The translations under genes were made by a program, and so were the position numbers. A stretch of 45,159 bases of DNA from Thermosulfidibacter sp. (GTDB lineage: Bacteria; Thermosulfidibacterota; Thermosulfidibacteria; Thermosulfidibacterales; Thermosulfidibacteraceae), in NCBI GenBank assembly GCA_023269715.1, contig JAGDVO010000015.1:73410-118568 (forward strand), read 5' to 3'. This document shows positions 36,725 through 45,159 of the stretch, piece by piece. The first letter of the stretch is position 1. Every line of letters starts with the position of its first letter. Under the pieces are notes generated by a model that was not told where the DNA came from, did no database searches, and saw nothing but the letters and a program-made list of their open reading frames with translations.

Positions 36725-38014
36725 TCAAGTATCTCCACCAAATTCGTAAACTATCCTACCTCTATATATGGTTTTAACAACCTTACCCTTTAGCTTCCAA
36801 CCCTTGAAGGGCGTATTCTTGCCCTTGGAATAGAATTTACTGGGATCAACAACCCATTCTAGATCAGGATCGACTATAATTACATTAGCAAAACTATAGG
36901 GTGAAATATGACCAGCATCGAGATTGTAAGCTTTTGCTGGATTAATAGTCAAAGCCCTCACAACCACTTCAAGAGGTACCTTGCCCTCCCAAACCAGCTT
37001 AAGTACAAGAGAAAAGGCCGTCTCTAGTCCAGAGATGCCAAAACTAGCATTTACGTAATCTTCGCTCTTTGAAAGTATATCATGAGGAGCGTGATCAGTA
37101 GCTATGATCTGGATAACGCCATCTCTAAGAGCCTCTAACAGAGCCTCTCTATCCTCTTCACTCCTTAGAGGAGGATTAACTTTCGTATCGGGATCAAAGG
37201 TACATACCGCATCCTCCGTAAGTAGAAGATGGTGAGGAGTAACTTCAGCGGTATAATAAATACCTTTTTCTCTAGCCCACCTTAAAATTTCAACAGAACC
37301 CTTAGTCGATATGTGATCAAAATGGATTCTTCCCCCTGTGTAATTAGCAAGAACAAGATCTCTATAAACCATCACCTCTTCAGCAACAGATGGTATCCCT
37401 TTTAACCCTGTTATTATTGAAGCTCTACCCTCATTAACAACTCCACTACCTTTTAAAAAATTATCCTCACAGTGGTCACTTACAGGAATTCCAAACTGCG
37501 AAGAATAGAGCAAAGCATTCTTCATCAACTCACTGTTATAGACGCAATTACCATCATCGGATATCGCTACTACACCTGCCCTTATCATCTCGCCAATTTC
37601 AGCCAATTCCTTCCCTTCTAAGTTCTTACTTACTGCACCAATAGGATAAACATCACATATTCCTACACTTTTTGCCCTAGAAATTATGTACTCTGTAACA
37701 ACAGGGTTATCGTTAACCGGAAGGGTATTAGCCTTACAGCATATGGTAGTAAATCCACCACTTACAGCTGCCTTCATGCCACTTTCTATATCCTCCTTGT
37801 ATTCATACCCAGGTTCTCTAAGATGCACGTGTAGGTCAACAAAACCTGGTAGTACCCATTTCCCACTACAGTCTATAATATCGGTATCCTCCGGATATTC
37901 CTTTATTTCTGGAGCTATCTCTAGAACCTTTTCGTCTCCGATAAGAATATCAAAGATGCCGTCCCTACTATTTGCAGGATCAATAACCCTCCCCGATTTT
38001 AGCAACCTATACAT
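36725..38014 (-). CDS. pyrC: Dihydroorotase (class I, PyrC)
   Basis: PyrC interconverts carbamoyl aspartate and dihydroorotate in pyrimidine synthesis. The 429 residues from the ATG at 38014 (after GGTGGAGG) show the metal motif LHVHLREPGYEYKE with His62 and His64, HCEDNFL and HFDHIST with further metal His, and the catalytic Asp in IIATDHAPH. This is the class I type. Longer readings start 17 codons upstream without a ribosome site. Confidence 0.96.
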   Translation of the reverse strand: MYRLLKSGRVIDPANSRDGIFDILIGDEKVLEIAPEIKEYPEDTDIIDCSGKWVLPGFVDLHVHLREPGYEYKEDIESGMKAAVSGGFTTICCKANTLPVNDNPVVTEYIISRAKSVGICDVYPIGAVSKNLEGKELAEIGEMIRAGVVAISDDGNCVYNSELMKNALLYSSQFGIPVSDHCEDNFLKGSGVVNEGRASIITGLKGIPSVAEEVMVYRDLVLANYTGGRIHFDHISTKGSVEILRWAREKGIYYTAEVTPHHLLLTEDAVCTFDPDTKVNPPLRSEEDREALLEALRDGVIQIIATDHAPHDILSKSEDYVNASFGISGLETAFSLVLKLVWEGKVPLEVVVRALTINPAKAYNLDAGHISPYSFANVIIVDPDLEWVVDPSKFYSKGKNTPFKGWKLKGKVVKTIYRGRIVYEFGGDT

Positions 38015-38054
38015 ACACCTACCTCCACCCTTTATCTTTAGCATGCCCAAGTGT

Positions 38055-38060
38055 ATAAAT
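38055..38060 (+). promoter_or_regulatory. Candidate -10 box of pgeF
   Basis: TATAAA at 38055-38060 preceded by TG, 16 bases before the ATG at 38077. The -35 side is poor. The same bases can be read on the minus strand as a -10 for pyrC (TATACA). Confidence 0.35.
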
Positions 38061-38076
38061 AGCATCTAAAATAACC

Positions 38077-38748
38077 ATGATAAAGATAGGTTACAAAAAT
38101 ATAAAGGCTATCTTTACAGATAACAGGATAAACCTCTCCTATAAGCACATCCCATACGAAAGAGCGATCAAAAACTGGAGCAAATTTAAAAAGGAGTATC
38201 TAGGAGAGGAGATAAAATTGAGTTACCTTACACAGATACATAGTGAGAAGGTAAAATTTGTTGAAAATCCAGGATGGCAAGGTTGGGGTGACGGTTTAAT
38301 CACTACAAAAGAACTATTAGCACTTACAATATTTGTAGCCGATTGCACACCTCTTATTATATTTGATGAAAAAGGAACAATTGTAGCAAATTTACACTGT
38401 GGATGGAAATCTGTCAAATACAGAATAATTGAAAATGCTATAGAAAGAATAAGAATGTATACAAGAGAAAAACTACTGGCTTTAATAGGACCATCATCCA
38501 GAGAATGCTGTTATGAAGTAGACAATGAATTCATAGAACACTTTAAAAATTATCTAAAAGCTTTCAAAATTAGACAGGAAAAAATATACTTTTCATTAAT
38601 TGAAGTTATAGAGGAAATACTGGAAACTCTTGGTGTAGAGATAATTTACAAATCTGAAATATGTACGATATGCACAAAAAATTTCTTTTCCTATAGGAGA
38701 ACCAAAGGAAAAGAAAGACAGATTTCAATAGTATATAAGAGTATATAA
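38077..38748 (+). CDS. pgeF: PgeF/LACC1 family (YfiH) purine nucleoside phosphorylase-like protein
   Basis: PgeF-type proteins remove wrong UDP-MurNAc peptides in E. coli, and LACC1 relatives act on purine nucleosides. The 223 residues show the metal site residues: His in QIHSEK, ADCTPLIIFD with Cys, HCGWK with His, and GPSSRECCYEV. It is a little shorter than E. coli PgeF. Start ATG at 38077, no ribosome site. The exact activity is not predictable from sequence. Confidence 0.88.
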   Translation: MIKIGYKNIKAIFTDNRINLSYKHIPYERAIKNWSKFKKEYLGEEIKLSYLTQIHSEKVKFVENPGWQGWGDGLITTKELLALTIFVADCTPLIIFDEKGTIVANLHCGWKSVKYRIIENAIERIRMYTREKLLALIGPSSRECCYEVDNEFIEHFKNYLKAFKIRQEKIYFSLIEVIEEILETLGVEIIYKSEICTICTKNFFSYRRTKGKERQISIVYKSI

Positions 38749-38751
38749 GTA

Positions 38752-38779
38752 TTGACTTTAACAAAATTTTAATTATACA
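38752..38779 (+). promoter_or_regulatory. Promoter of the small RHH-like gene
   Basis: TTGACT (38752-38757), 16 bases, TATACA (38774-38779). The gene has a leader of about 30 bases with AAAGGAGG before the ATG at 38814, so unlike its neighbours it is not leaderless. Confidence 0.5.
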
Positions 38780-38813
38780 AATCTACAAGAAACTAAATTA
38801 AAAGGAGGTAATG

Positions 38814-39062
38814 ATGGAAGCTAAAAAAAGAGGTGGTGGTATTAAATTTGAAGAAATAACAATTAAACTTGACAGCAAAATCTACAGACTCCTAAACGCC
38901 GTATGCGGTGGTGATTTAAACAAAGTCAATAAAGTCATAAGAGCTTTACTAGCTGAAAGTCTAAGAGAAAGGTCTACTGAAGAACTATTAAACTTAGCAA
39001 ACCAACCTATAAGAAAAAGAAAAAGGGGCAAAGAAGAGGAAGAAGGACCTGATACTGAATAA
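38814..39062 (+). CDS. Small ribbon-helix-helix-like protein with charged tail
   Basis: An 82-residue protein from the ATG at 38814, which has the best spacing from AAAGGAGG (an ATG at 38811 is adjacent). The body ITIKLDSKIYRLLNAVCGG, followed by a helix (LNKVNKVIRALLAESLRE), resembles a ribbon-helix-helix DNA-binding fold. The tail is basic (RKRKRG) then acidic (EEEEGPDTE). It does not match a family I can name. It has its own promoter and lies between pgeF and the DUF1015 gene. Confidence 0.65.
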   Translation: MEAKKRGGGIKFEEITIKLDSKIYRLLNAVCGGDLNKVNKVIRALLAESLRERSTEELLNLANQPIRKRKRGKEEEEGPDTE

Positions 39063-39080
39063 GTTTTTAACTGAATCCAC

Positions 39081-39110
39081 TTGAAACTCAAATAAAAAGA
39101 AAGCTATAGT
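39081..39110 (+). promoter_or_regulatory. Promoter of the DUF1015 gene, predicted leaderless
   Basis: TTGAAA (39081-39086), an 18-base spacer and TATAGT (39105-39110). Seven bases (AAACTGG) separate the -10 box from the ATG at 39118, so the RNA should begin at or beside the start codon. No ribosome site is visible. Confidence 0.7.
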
Positions 39111-39117
39111 AAACTGG

Positions 39118-40323
39118 ATGGCTGAGTTTAAACCTTTTAGAGCTATTGTTTACAACAGGGAGCACATTGACATAGGTAGTGTTGTATCTCCACCTTACGA
39201 TGTAATAACCCCGAAGGAACAAGATCTACTTTACCAAAGATCACCTTATAATATCGTAAGGATAATTCTTAACAAAGAAGAATCGGACGAAAAATATAGA
39301 TCTGCCAATAGATTTTTAAAACAATGGCTAGAGGAAGGTATTCTTTTAATGCTGGATAAATCAGTATTTTTTATATACGAGCAGGAGTTTACTGTAGATG
39401 GCAATAATTTTACCAGAAGAGCCCTTGTAGGAAGAATAAGAATAGAGGAGTTTGAAAAGGGGGTAATATTACCCCACGAAAAAACTCTGAGTGCGCCAAA
39501 AGAAGATAGGTACAAACTTATAAAGGCAACTAATGTGCAAAGTGAACCTATATTTGGCATAGCTATAGATGACGGGAACATAGAAAGTCTAACTAGAAAA
39601 GCTCTAGAAGAAGTTAAAGAACCTCTATTTGAGTTTAGTGACGAAAACGGAGTTTCACACAAGCTCTACCATGTTAGTGAAATATTTTATAACGAAATAG
39701 AAGAAGCGTTCCTGGATAAAAAAATCCTAATAGCTGATGGACATCATAGGTACGAAACGGCTTTAAGAATAAAAAGGGAATATGAAAGGGAACCTAATTA
39801 TGATCCACAGGCTCCGTATAACTACATACTGATGTGTGTAGTAAGTTCAAAGGATAGAGGACTTATTATTCAACCCATTTACAGGCTTATAACAATAGAG
39901 AAAAAATACATAGAAAAACTGATGGAACTAGCAAAAAAAATAGAAAAATTAGAGGATCTTAATAAGATAAACTATAAAATGCTATCAAAAAATGAATTTA
40001 TAATGGTAATATTTACAAGCATCCTTTATATAGAATTAAACAACATAAAAAACGAAAGAACTTCTGTACAAATACTACATAATGAAATAATACACAATAT
40101 ATTAGAAATAACTGAAGAAGATATCTCTTCAAAAGGGGTCATAAAATACTTTAAAAAATTAGATGAGGCTATCGAAAACATGAAAGAGAACGATCTATTG
40201 ATAGTGTACAACCCACCAACACCCGAAGAAATATCATTAATATCAGAAAAAGGAAAAATACTACCACAAAAGAGTACGTTCTTTTATCCAAAGTTCTATT
40301 CTGGTTTATTTATGTATCCCTGA
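39118..40323 (+). CDS. DUF1015 family protein
   Basis: A 401-residue cytosolic protein of the DUF1015 family. Typical blocks: [66 protein letters not shown] and late [12 protein letters not shown] recall that some members have been reported as free-serine kinases of the ParB-like fold, but cannot tell that here. First gene of a set with ubiX and coaBC, which start 7 bases on and by overlap. Function uncertain. Confidence 0.88.
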   Translation: MAEFKPFRAIVYNREHIDIGSVVSPPYDVITPKEQDLLYQRSPYNIVRIILNKEESDEKYRSANRFLKQWLEEGILLMLDKSVFFIYEQEFTVDGNNFTRRALVGRIRIEEFEKGVILPHEKTLSAPKEDRYKLIKATNVQSEPIFGIAIDDGNIESLTRKALEEVKEPLFEFSDENGVSHKLYHVSEIFYNEIEEAFLDKKILIADGHHRYETALRIKREYEREPNYDPQAPYNYILMCVVSSKDRGLIIQPIYRLITIEKKYIEKLMELAKKIEKLEDLNKINYKMLSKNEFIMVIFTSILYIELNNIKNERTSVQILHNEIIHNILEITEEDISSKGVIKYFKKLDEAIENMKENDLLIVYNPPTPEEISLISEKGKILPQKSTFFYPKFYSGLFMYP

Positions 40324-40330
40324 TGGTAGA

Positions 40331-40891
40331 ATGGCTTACTTTGTAGGTATAACAGGAGCAAGTGGTTCAATAATAGGAATAAGACTCACAGAGGAACTTA
40401 CAAAAATAGACAAAGTTTACCTCGCAATGACAGGAATAGCAAAATATGTAATCAAAAGCGAAAAAGTAGAAATCAAAGAAAATGAAAATCTTATACTCAT
40501 TGAAGAGAAAAATTTTCTATCCCCAGTAAGCTCAGGATCTAACAGATTAAAGGCAACGATAATAGCTCCCTGCAGTATGGGAACATTAAGCAGAATAGCA
40601 AACGGTATCTCCTCTAACATAATAGAGAGAGCTGCAGATATAGCACTAAAGGAAAAATGGCCTCTGATACTCGTTCCAAGGGAGACACCCCTTTCAACAA
40701 TCCATCTCGAAAATATGCTAAAACTATCCAAAACAGGAGCTGTGATACTACCACCTGTTCTCACCTTTTACCATGATCCAAACTGCATAATGGATATGGT
40801 GAACTTTATTGTTGGTAGGATTCTCGATATATTAAATATAGAACACAAACTATATAGAAGGTGGCAATGCGACTCAAAGGTAGAAGAATAG
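40331..40891 (+). CDS. ubiX: Flavin prenyltransferase UbiX
   Basis: UbiX prenylates reduced FMN to make the prFMN cofactor of UbiD decarboxylases. The 186 residues show [34 protein letters not shown] and [16 protein letters not shown], all UbiX blocks. It overlaps coaBC by 25 bases. UbiD is not in the window. CoaC and UbiX belong to the same flavoprotein superfamily, so the pair is an ordinary neighbourhood. Confidence 0.93.
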   Translation: MAYFVGITGASGSIIGIRLTEELTKIDKVYLAMTGIAKYVIKSEKVEIKENENLILIEEKNFLSPVSSGSNRLKATIIAPCSMGTLSRIANGISSNIIERAADIALKEKWPLILVPRETPLSTIHLENMLKLSKTGAVILPPVLTFYHDPNCIMDMVNFIVGRILDILNIEHKLYRRWQCDSKVEE

Positions 40892-42057
40892 CACTTGGTA
40901 TAACAGGTGGTATATCGATTTATAAGGTGTGTGAAGTTGTAAGACTTTTGGTAAAATCTGGAATAGAAGTCAACGTTATCATGACAAAGGACGCAACTAG
41001 ATTTATAAACCCGGAGTTATTCAGAAGTCTTTCAAGGAAAGAGGTTCTTGTTGATGTATTCGAATACTCCTCACCTGACAGGATAGAACACGTGGACTTA
41101 GCATCCAACATAGACCTACTAGTAATAGCACCACTTACAGCCAATACCTTGGCTAAAATTGCAAATGGAATAGCCGACAATATGTTAAGCTGTCTTTTCC
41201 TTGCTTATGCTGGGAAAACTCTACTATTTCCAGCAATGAACACCAACATGTACATGCACCCTGTAACCCAAAAAAACCTGGAATACCTTAAAAGTATAGG
41301 TTGTGTAGTGGTAGAACCGAAAGAAGGCTCCCTAGCATGTCTAGCTGAAGGAAAAGGTAGACTACCGGAACCAGAGGAAATATTCGAAGAGATAATATAT
41401 CATTTAAGCGATAAAGACTTTGAAGGAAAAAGGGTTTTAGTTACAGCAGGTCCCACAAGAGAGCATATAGATCCGGTAAGATTTATAACAAACGCTTCCT
41501 CTGGTAAGATGGGTTACTCGATAGCAAGAGCCCTTTCAAATAGAGGCGCTGAAGTTACATTGGTCAGCGGCCCCGTAAATCTTAAAGCACCAACCAAAGT
41601 AAAACTCATAAGGGTAATAAGTGCACAAGAAATGTTTGAAAAAACAATTGAAAATTTTGAAAAAACAGATATTTTTGTCCTCTCAGCAGCAGTAGCCGAC
41701 TATAGACCAAAAGAAACAAGAGAAAAAAAGATCAAGAAGGAAAAGGAGGAGCTAAAAATAATAGAATTGATAGAAAATCCTGATATCGCCAAAACAATAG
41801 GAAAAATGAAAAAGGATAACCAAATATTAGTAGGGTTTGCAGCTGAAACTGAAAATCTAGTAGAAAATGCCATGAGAAAGATGAAAGAAAAAAACATGGA
41901 TATGATCGTAGCAAACATCGTAGAAGAATCTATGGAAAGGGATATAGCTAAAATTACGATAATAAACAAAAGAGGAGAGGTTCGGGTGTATCCCGAACTT
42001 TCCAAAGAAGAAATAGCAGATATTATAGCCGACGAGATTAAAAAACTAATCTCCTAA
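40867..42057 (+). CDS. coaBC: Bifunctional phosphopantothenoylcysteine decarboxylase/synthase CoaBC
   Basis: CoaBC makes 4'-phosphopantetheine from phosphopantothenate and cysteine for CoA. The 396 residues from the ATG at 40867: CoaC part with [21 protein letters not shown] and the catalytic Cys in [13 protein letters not shown]; CoaB part with [27 protein letters not shown] and [14 protein letters not shown] two codons earlier is possible. It converges with meaB, overlapping by 12 bases. Confidence 0.95.
   Translation: MRLKGRRIALGITGGISIYKVCEVVRLLVKSGIEVNVIMTKDATRFINPELFRSLSRKEVLVDVFEYSSPDRIEHVDLASNIDLLVIAPLTANTLAKIANGIADNMLSCLFLAYAGKTLLFPAMNTNMYMHPVTQKNLEYLKSIGCVVVEPKEGSLACLAEGKGRLPEPEEIFEEIIYHLSDKDFEGKRVLVTAGPTREHIDPVRFITNASSGKMGYSIARALSNRGAEVTLVSGPVNLKAPTKVKLIRVISAQEMFEKTIENFEKTDIFVLSAAVADYRPKETREKKIKKEKEELKIIELIENPDIAKTIGKMKKDNQILVGFAAETENLVENAMRKMKEKNMDMIVANIVEESMERDIAKITIINKRGEVRVYPELSKEEIADIIADEIKKLIS
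41980..41998 (-). terminator. Candidate terminator hairpin for the meaB operon inside coaBC
   Basis: GTTCGGG (41980-41986) and CCCGAAC (41992-41998) make a seven-pair GC-rich stem with a five-base loop. On the minus strand it lies about 50 bases past the meaB stop and is followed by CTCTCCTCTTTTG, which is pyrimidine-rich but not a clean T run. It also sits inside the coaBC coding sequence. Confidence 0.4.
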
Positions 42058-43014
42058 AAGTACTTTTAATTCACTATAATCAAAAATCACCCTTATACTA
42101 TCTATTGCATTATAAAGTTCAACTTTCCTATTATAGATGTTATCTATTAGTACATCATAAATACCACTTTCTTTAAGGCCACTAATAGCTTTACTACAAA
42201 CCCTATCTTTCAAAAGACCAACGAACAACTCCTTAACCTTGTCCTTTCTGTGGCTTTCGAATCTTCCTGTCTTTTCTAGATAAAGCTTATGTTGGAATAT
42301 TGAATCAATGAGCTCATCGAAACCACTGTCGTAGAGTGCACTAACCTTAACCACAGGCGGCTTCCACTCATCCTCTTTTCTCTCCACTAGCTCTATCATC
42401 ACCCTTAAATCCCTAACCGTCCTATCAGCTTCCGGTCTATCCCCCTTATTAACAACAAAGATATCCGCTATCTCCAGTATACCCGCCTTTATGGCCTGGA
42501 TATCATCACCCAAACCAGGAACTACAACAACAATAGTTGTATCAGCTGTTTTTACAATATCAACCTCAGATTGACCTGTACCAACTGTCTCTATTATTAT
42601 AAAATCCATACCCATAGCATCCATGATTTGGGCTACAGCATCTGTGGCCTTCGCTAAACCACCTAGCTGCCCTCTAGTAGCCAAACTCTTTATAAAGACA
42701 CCTTCGTCCAGAGAAAGATCCTGCATCCTTATCCTGTCACCAAGTATGGCACCACCTGAAAAGGGACTAGAAGGATCAATAGCGATTATTCCAACTTTAT
42801 AATCCCTTTTCCTAAGGTGTTTTGTTAATTTATCTATCATTGTACTCTTTCCAGCTCCAGGTGGACCAGTTACACCAAGAACGTAAGCCCTACCAGTATA
42901 GGGATAAATAGCTCTTAAAAGTTCTTTAGCCTCCGGATACTCTTCCTCAACAATCCTCATAGCCCTTGCGGCAGCTCTTTTGTCTCCCTTAAGGAGCAAA
43001 TCAACCAATCCCAT
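42046..43014 (-). CDS. meaB: MeaB/ArgK-type G-protein chaperone of methylmalonyl-CoA mutase
   Basis: MeaB is a GTPase that guards adenosylcobalamin loading of the mutase. The 322 residues from the ATG at 43014 (after GGGGGG) carry the P-loop GPPGAGKS (50-57), [19 protein letters not shown] and [12 protein letters not shown], all MeaB hallmarks. It overlaps the crotonase gene by 14 bases. It supports that the upstream mutase uses adenosylcobalamin. Confidence 0.95.
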   Translation of the reverse strand: MGLVDLLLKGDKRAAARAMRIVEEEYPEAKELLRAIYPYTGRAYVLGVTGPPGAGKSTMIDKLTKHLRKRDYKVGIIAIDPSSPFSGGAILGDRIRMQDLSLDEGVFIKSLATRGQLGGLAKATDAVAQIMDAMGMDFIIIETVGTGQSEVDIVKTADTTIVVVVPGLGDDIQAIKAGILEIADIFVVNKGDRPEADRTVRDLRVMIELVERKEDEWKPPVVKVSALYDSGFDELIDSIFQHKLYLEKTGRFESHRKDKVKELFVGLLKDRVCSKAISGLKESGIYDVLIDNIYNRKVELYNAIDSIRVIFDYSELKVLLGD

Positions 43015-43762
43015 TAGAACCCCCCACAGAGTTCCATATATATTTAGCAACTCTACTCCCAATAAGCCCAGAATAGCTTAAAAGCGACTTAAGAACAGGC
43101 TTGTACAGCGCATTAAACATTCTCTCTCTAATTAACTGGACCAATCTATTCAAGAAACTGCCTAACTCTTCTCTAGAAACAAGAAAATTTAAAACACCTA
43201 ACCTATAGGCCTCATTAGCATCAAGCACCTTAGCCCTGAAAAAGAGCTCTTTAGCCCTTTTAACGCCAACAATCAATGGCAGCCTCTTTGTACCTCCAAA
43301 ACCCGTTACTATGCCCATCCTACATGCAGTTTGACCTATTTTCGCTCTTTCAGTACCTATTCTTAAATCACAGGCCATTATGAAATCAAATCCTCCACCC
43401 AAAGCAAAACCATCAACTACCGAGATAACCACTTTTGGAATAAACTCCATAATATTAAACAATCTATGCCCCTTCTCAGAAAAGACTCTCGCACTCAAAG
43501 ATGAAAAATTCACCAACTCCCTGATATCGGCACCAGCCAGGAAAACCGAATCATGCAGACTCTTAATCAGTATAATATCAACCTCTTTATAATCCCCAGC
43601 CCATCTAAAAAAATCATACAAAGTATCGAGTTTCTCAGAAGATAGTATCAGGAACTTCTCTTCCTCTCCCAGAAGGAGCGAACAAACACCATCTTCCAAC
43701 GTATAACTTATACCTTCTGTCAGAGAGTTACCTTTCTTGGCTTCACGTTCTCCCTTACCCAT
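43001..43762 (-). CDS. Crotonase (enoyl-CoA hydratase/isomerase family) lacking both catalytic Glu
   Basis: A 253-residue crotonase-fold protein between the mutase small subunit and meaB. Fold marks: FLAGADIRE (74-82), the oxyanion stretch [11 protein letters not shown] (118-128), and [13 protein letters not shown] (149-161). The two Glu that hydrate enoyl-CoA in the rat enzyme are replaced: the GGGCE position is Asp126, and the FGQPE position is Ala146 (IGQTAC). So it is unlikely to be a normal hydratase; an isomerase, decarboxylase or accessory is possible. The start at 43762 overlaps mcmA2 by 43 bases; a later start inside the first 20 residues cannot be excluded. Confidence 0.85.
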   Translation of the reverse strand: MGKGEREAKKGNSLTEGISYTLEDGVCSLLLGEEEKFLILSSEKLDTLYDFFRWAGDYKEVDIILIKSLHDSVFLAGADIRELVNFSSLSARVFSEKGHRLFNIMEFIPKVVISVVDGFALGGGFDFIMACDLRIGTERAKIGQTACRMGIVTGFGGTKRLPLIVGVKRAKELFFRAKVLDANEAYRLGVLNFLVSREELGSFLNRLVQLIRERMFNALYKPVLKSLLSYSGLIGSRVAKYIWNSVGGSNGIG

Positions 43763-44136
43763 TCTACGATAGTCTCCAAGCTTGTACCAGGTAGGAATAT
43801 CTCTTTCACACCCGCTTCCTTTAACTTAGGAATATCATCAAGAGGGATGATTCCACCCCCAAATACGATAACATCATCAAGACCAACCTCTTTCATCTTC
43901 TGAATAAGCGTTGGGAATACATACATATGAGCTCCAGAAAGTATACTAATACCTATGGCATCAACGTCCTCTTGAAGCGCAGTCTGAACTATCTGATCTA
44001 TAGATTGGTGTAGTCCAGTATAGATGACCTCAAAACCAGCATCCCTCAGGGCTCTCGCAACTACTTTAGCCCCTCTATCATGACCATCAAGACCAGGCTT
44101 TGCTACCAGTATCTTCACCTTCCTCTCATCAGCCAT
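43720..44136 (-). CDS. Methylmalonyl-CoA-mutase-type B12-binding (small) subunit
   Basis: A stand-alone cobalamin-binding domain of 138 residues. It has the base-off motif [13 protein letters not shown] with the axial His19, GISILSGAH and [15 protein letters not shown]. This split type, with the large subunit on a separate gene, is seen in archaea and some bacteria, whereas many mutases carry both on one chain. The ATG follows AGTAGGAGG. It lies 14 bases after the large subunit. Isobutyryl- or hydroxyisobutyryl-CoA mutases use the same small subunit type, so the substrate is not proven. Confidence 0.92.
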   Translation of the reverse strand: MADERKVKILVAKPGLDGHDRGAKVVARALRDAGFEVIYTGLHQSIDQIVQTALQEDVDAIGISILSGAHMYVFPTLIQKMKEVGLDDVIVFGGGIIPLDDIPKLKEAGVKEIFLPGTSLETIVEWVRENVKPRKVTL

Positions 44137-44150
44137 AAAAGCACCTCCTA

Positions 44151-45159
44151 CTAGAAGTATGCTGGATCTTTATATTCACCAAAAACTTCTTTCAAAGCAC
44201 CACATATCTCTCCAATGGACGCATACTCTCTTACAAGTTCAATAGTTATAGGCATTAGATTTTCCTTTTCGTCTTTTGCTGCATCCTTCAAATCATCGAG
44301 TAACCTTCTAACTTTCGCATTATCCCTCTTTCTTCTAACCTCATTCAACCTCTCAATCTGAACTCTCTCAACCTCTGGATCCACCTTAAGTATTTCAATG
44401 GGCAAATCGTATTCAGGTAAAACAAACTCATTAACACCAACTACTATAAGTTCTCTATTTTCCATCATCTGCTGATATCTGAAGGCAGATTCGGTAATCT
44501 CCTTCTGTGGATAACCCAATTTTATAGCTTCAAGCATTCCTCCCATTTCTTCTATCTTATTGATATATTCCCAAGCCTTCTCTTCCATCTGGTCTGTTAA
44601 CCATTCAACATAGAAACTACCTGCAAGTGGATCTATCACACTAGCTACATTACTCTCATGGGCAATAATATGTTGTGTCATCGTAGCTACCGTAACAGCC
44701 TCTTCTGTAGGCAAAGCCCAAGTCTCGTCCATTGAATTCGTATGAAGCGATTGAGTACCACCAAGTACAGCAGCAAGAGCCTCGATAGTGGTTCTTACTA
44801 TGTTATTGAGAGGTTGTTGGGCAGTCAAGGAACAACCAGCAGTCTGAGTATGGAAGCGCATCCACCAGCTCCTCGGATTCTTCGCACCAAACCATTCTTT
44901 CATAATCTTTGCCCACATCCTCCTTGCAGCTCTGAACTTAGCTATTTCTTCAAAGAAGTCCATATGGGAATCAAAGAAGAATGAATATCTGGGAGCGAAA
45001 TCATCAACATTCAATCCCGCTTTGATACCCATTCTCACATATTCTATACCATCCGCCAAGGTAAACGCGAGTTCCTGAACCGCAGTAGCACCTGCTTCCC
45101 TAATGTGATAACCCGAAATAGATATCGTATTCCACTTTGGAACATGTTTAGTACAGAAG
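44151..45159 (-). CDS. Methylmalonyl-CoA mutase-type large subunit, C-terminal part (cut by window edge)
   Basis: The reading frame is open to the right edge, so the N-terminal part is missing; 335 residues are seen. Blocks: [15 protein letters not shown] with the conserved His, [14 protein letters not shown], a [19 protein letters not shown] stretch, SIHTNSMDE-type [13 protein letters not shown], and [14 protein letters not shown]. There is no B12 domain at the C-terminus, in line with the separate small subunit. The residues that tell methylmalonyl- from isobutyryl- or hydroxyisobutyryl-CoA mutase lie upstream of the edge. Confidence 0.93.
   Translation of the reverse strand, partial: FCTKHVPKWNTISISGYHIREAGATAVQELAFTLADGIEYVRMGIKAGLNVDDFAPRYSFFFDSHMDFFEEIAKFRAARRMWAKIMKEWFGAKNPRSWWMRFHTQTAGCSLTAQQPLNNIVRTTIEALAAVLGGTQSLHTNSMDETWALPTEEAVTVATMTQHIIAHESNVASVIDPLAGSFYVEWLTDQMEEKAWEYINKIEEMGGMLEAIKLGYPQKEITESAFRYQQMMENRELIVVGVNEFVLPEYDLPIEILKVDPEVERVQIERLNEVRRKRDNAKVRRLLDDLKDAAKDEKENLMPITIELVREYASIGEICGALKEVFGEYKDPAYF

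Noticed and set aside
1-45159. CRISPR array, transposon, prophage, toxin-antitoxin or tRNA genes
   Set aside because: I found no repeat array, no inverted-repeat-flanked transposase, no integrase and no cloverleaf; the window is dense housekeeping coding sequence.

Overview
The window comes from a compact, AT-rich bacterial genome, probably a thermophilic, Gram-negative-type (diderm) anaerobe or facultative lineage. LPS export genes (lptA, lptB, lptC, lptD, kdsC) and sigma-54 argue for an outer membrane. Heavy use of ATA and AGA/AGG codons, purine-rich coding strands and almost no intergenic DNA fit a thermophile. The gene orders kdsC-lptC-lptA-lptB-rpoN-hpf-rapZ and ybbR-glmM-pdxJ resemble Desulfobacterota and other proteobacteria-like lineages, but I cannot fix the phylum. 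I see no tRNA, rRNA, CRISPR array, insertion sequence or prophage. No gap without a gene exceeds about 115 bases.

Layout: bases 1-15 are the end of a Tn5/Nextera mosaic-end adapter, so the window begins at a library or contig edge. 16-2075 (minus) is serA, broken by an edge and by an apparent frameshift, plus a class V aminotransferase: serine synthesis. 2187-3143 (plus) is a P1-type peptidase. 3115-9799 (minus) is ybbR-glmM-pdxJ-pgpA-lptD-folC-DUF4911, mostly overlapping genes for envelope, vitamin B6 and folate. 9907-10428 (plus) is rpsT and a cysteine-rich protein. 10421-15281 (minus) is the kdsC to rapZ cluster. 15312-17406 (plus) is a CCA-type nucleotidyltransferase, a GcvH-like protein and the KH protein KhpA. 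17408-23025 (minus) is DUF4390-ntrY-ntrX-purM-purN. 23052-28420 (plus) is adenine deaminase and pstSCAB. 28417-29280 (minus) is a membrane-anchored SDH-family protease. 29332-30841 (plus) is a PrmA-like methylase and an HTH regulator. 30847-38014 (minus) is pyrC, rpmI-rplT-pheS-pheT-ndk-aroE-cobO. 38077-42057 (plus) is pgeF, a small RHH-like protein, DUF1015, ubiX and coaBC. 42046-45159 (minus) is a split methylmalonyl-CoA-mutase-type cluster cut by the right edge.

How the genes work together: KdsC supplies Kdo for LPS, LptB/C/A/D move LPS to the surface, and GlmM with RapZ touches the aminosugar branch. CobO makes the adenosylcobalamin that the mutase needs, and MeaB protects or loads that mutase. 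PstSCAB imports phosphate. PheS/PheT, L20, L35, S20, HPF and KhpA serve translation.

Most unusual points: a GcvH-like protein whose lipoyl-lysine position is Asn; an NtrX-type regulator without GAFTGA; a crotonase in the mutase operon with neither classical catalytic Glu; a recurring plus-strand promoter design that puts the -10 box 7-10 bases before the start codon (leaderless mRNAs); and an intrinsic terminator for khpA written inside the purN coding sequence. Nothing here is a clear unknown multi-gene defence or mobile system.
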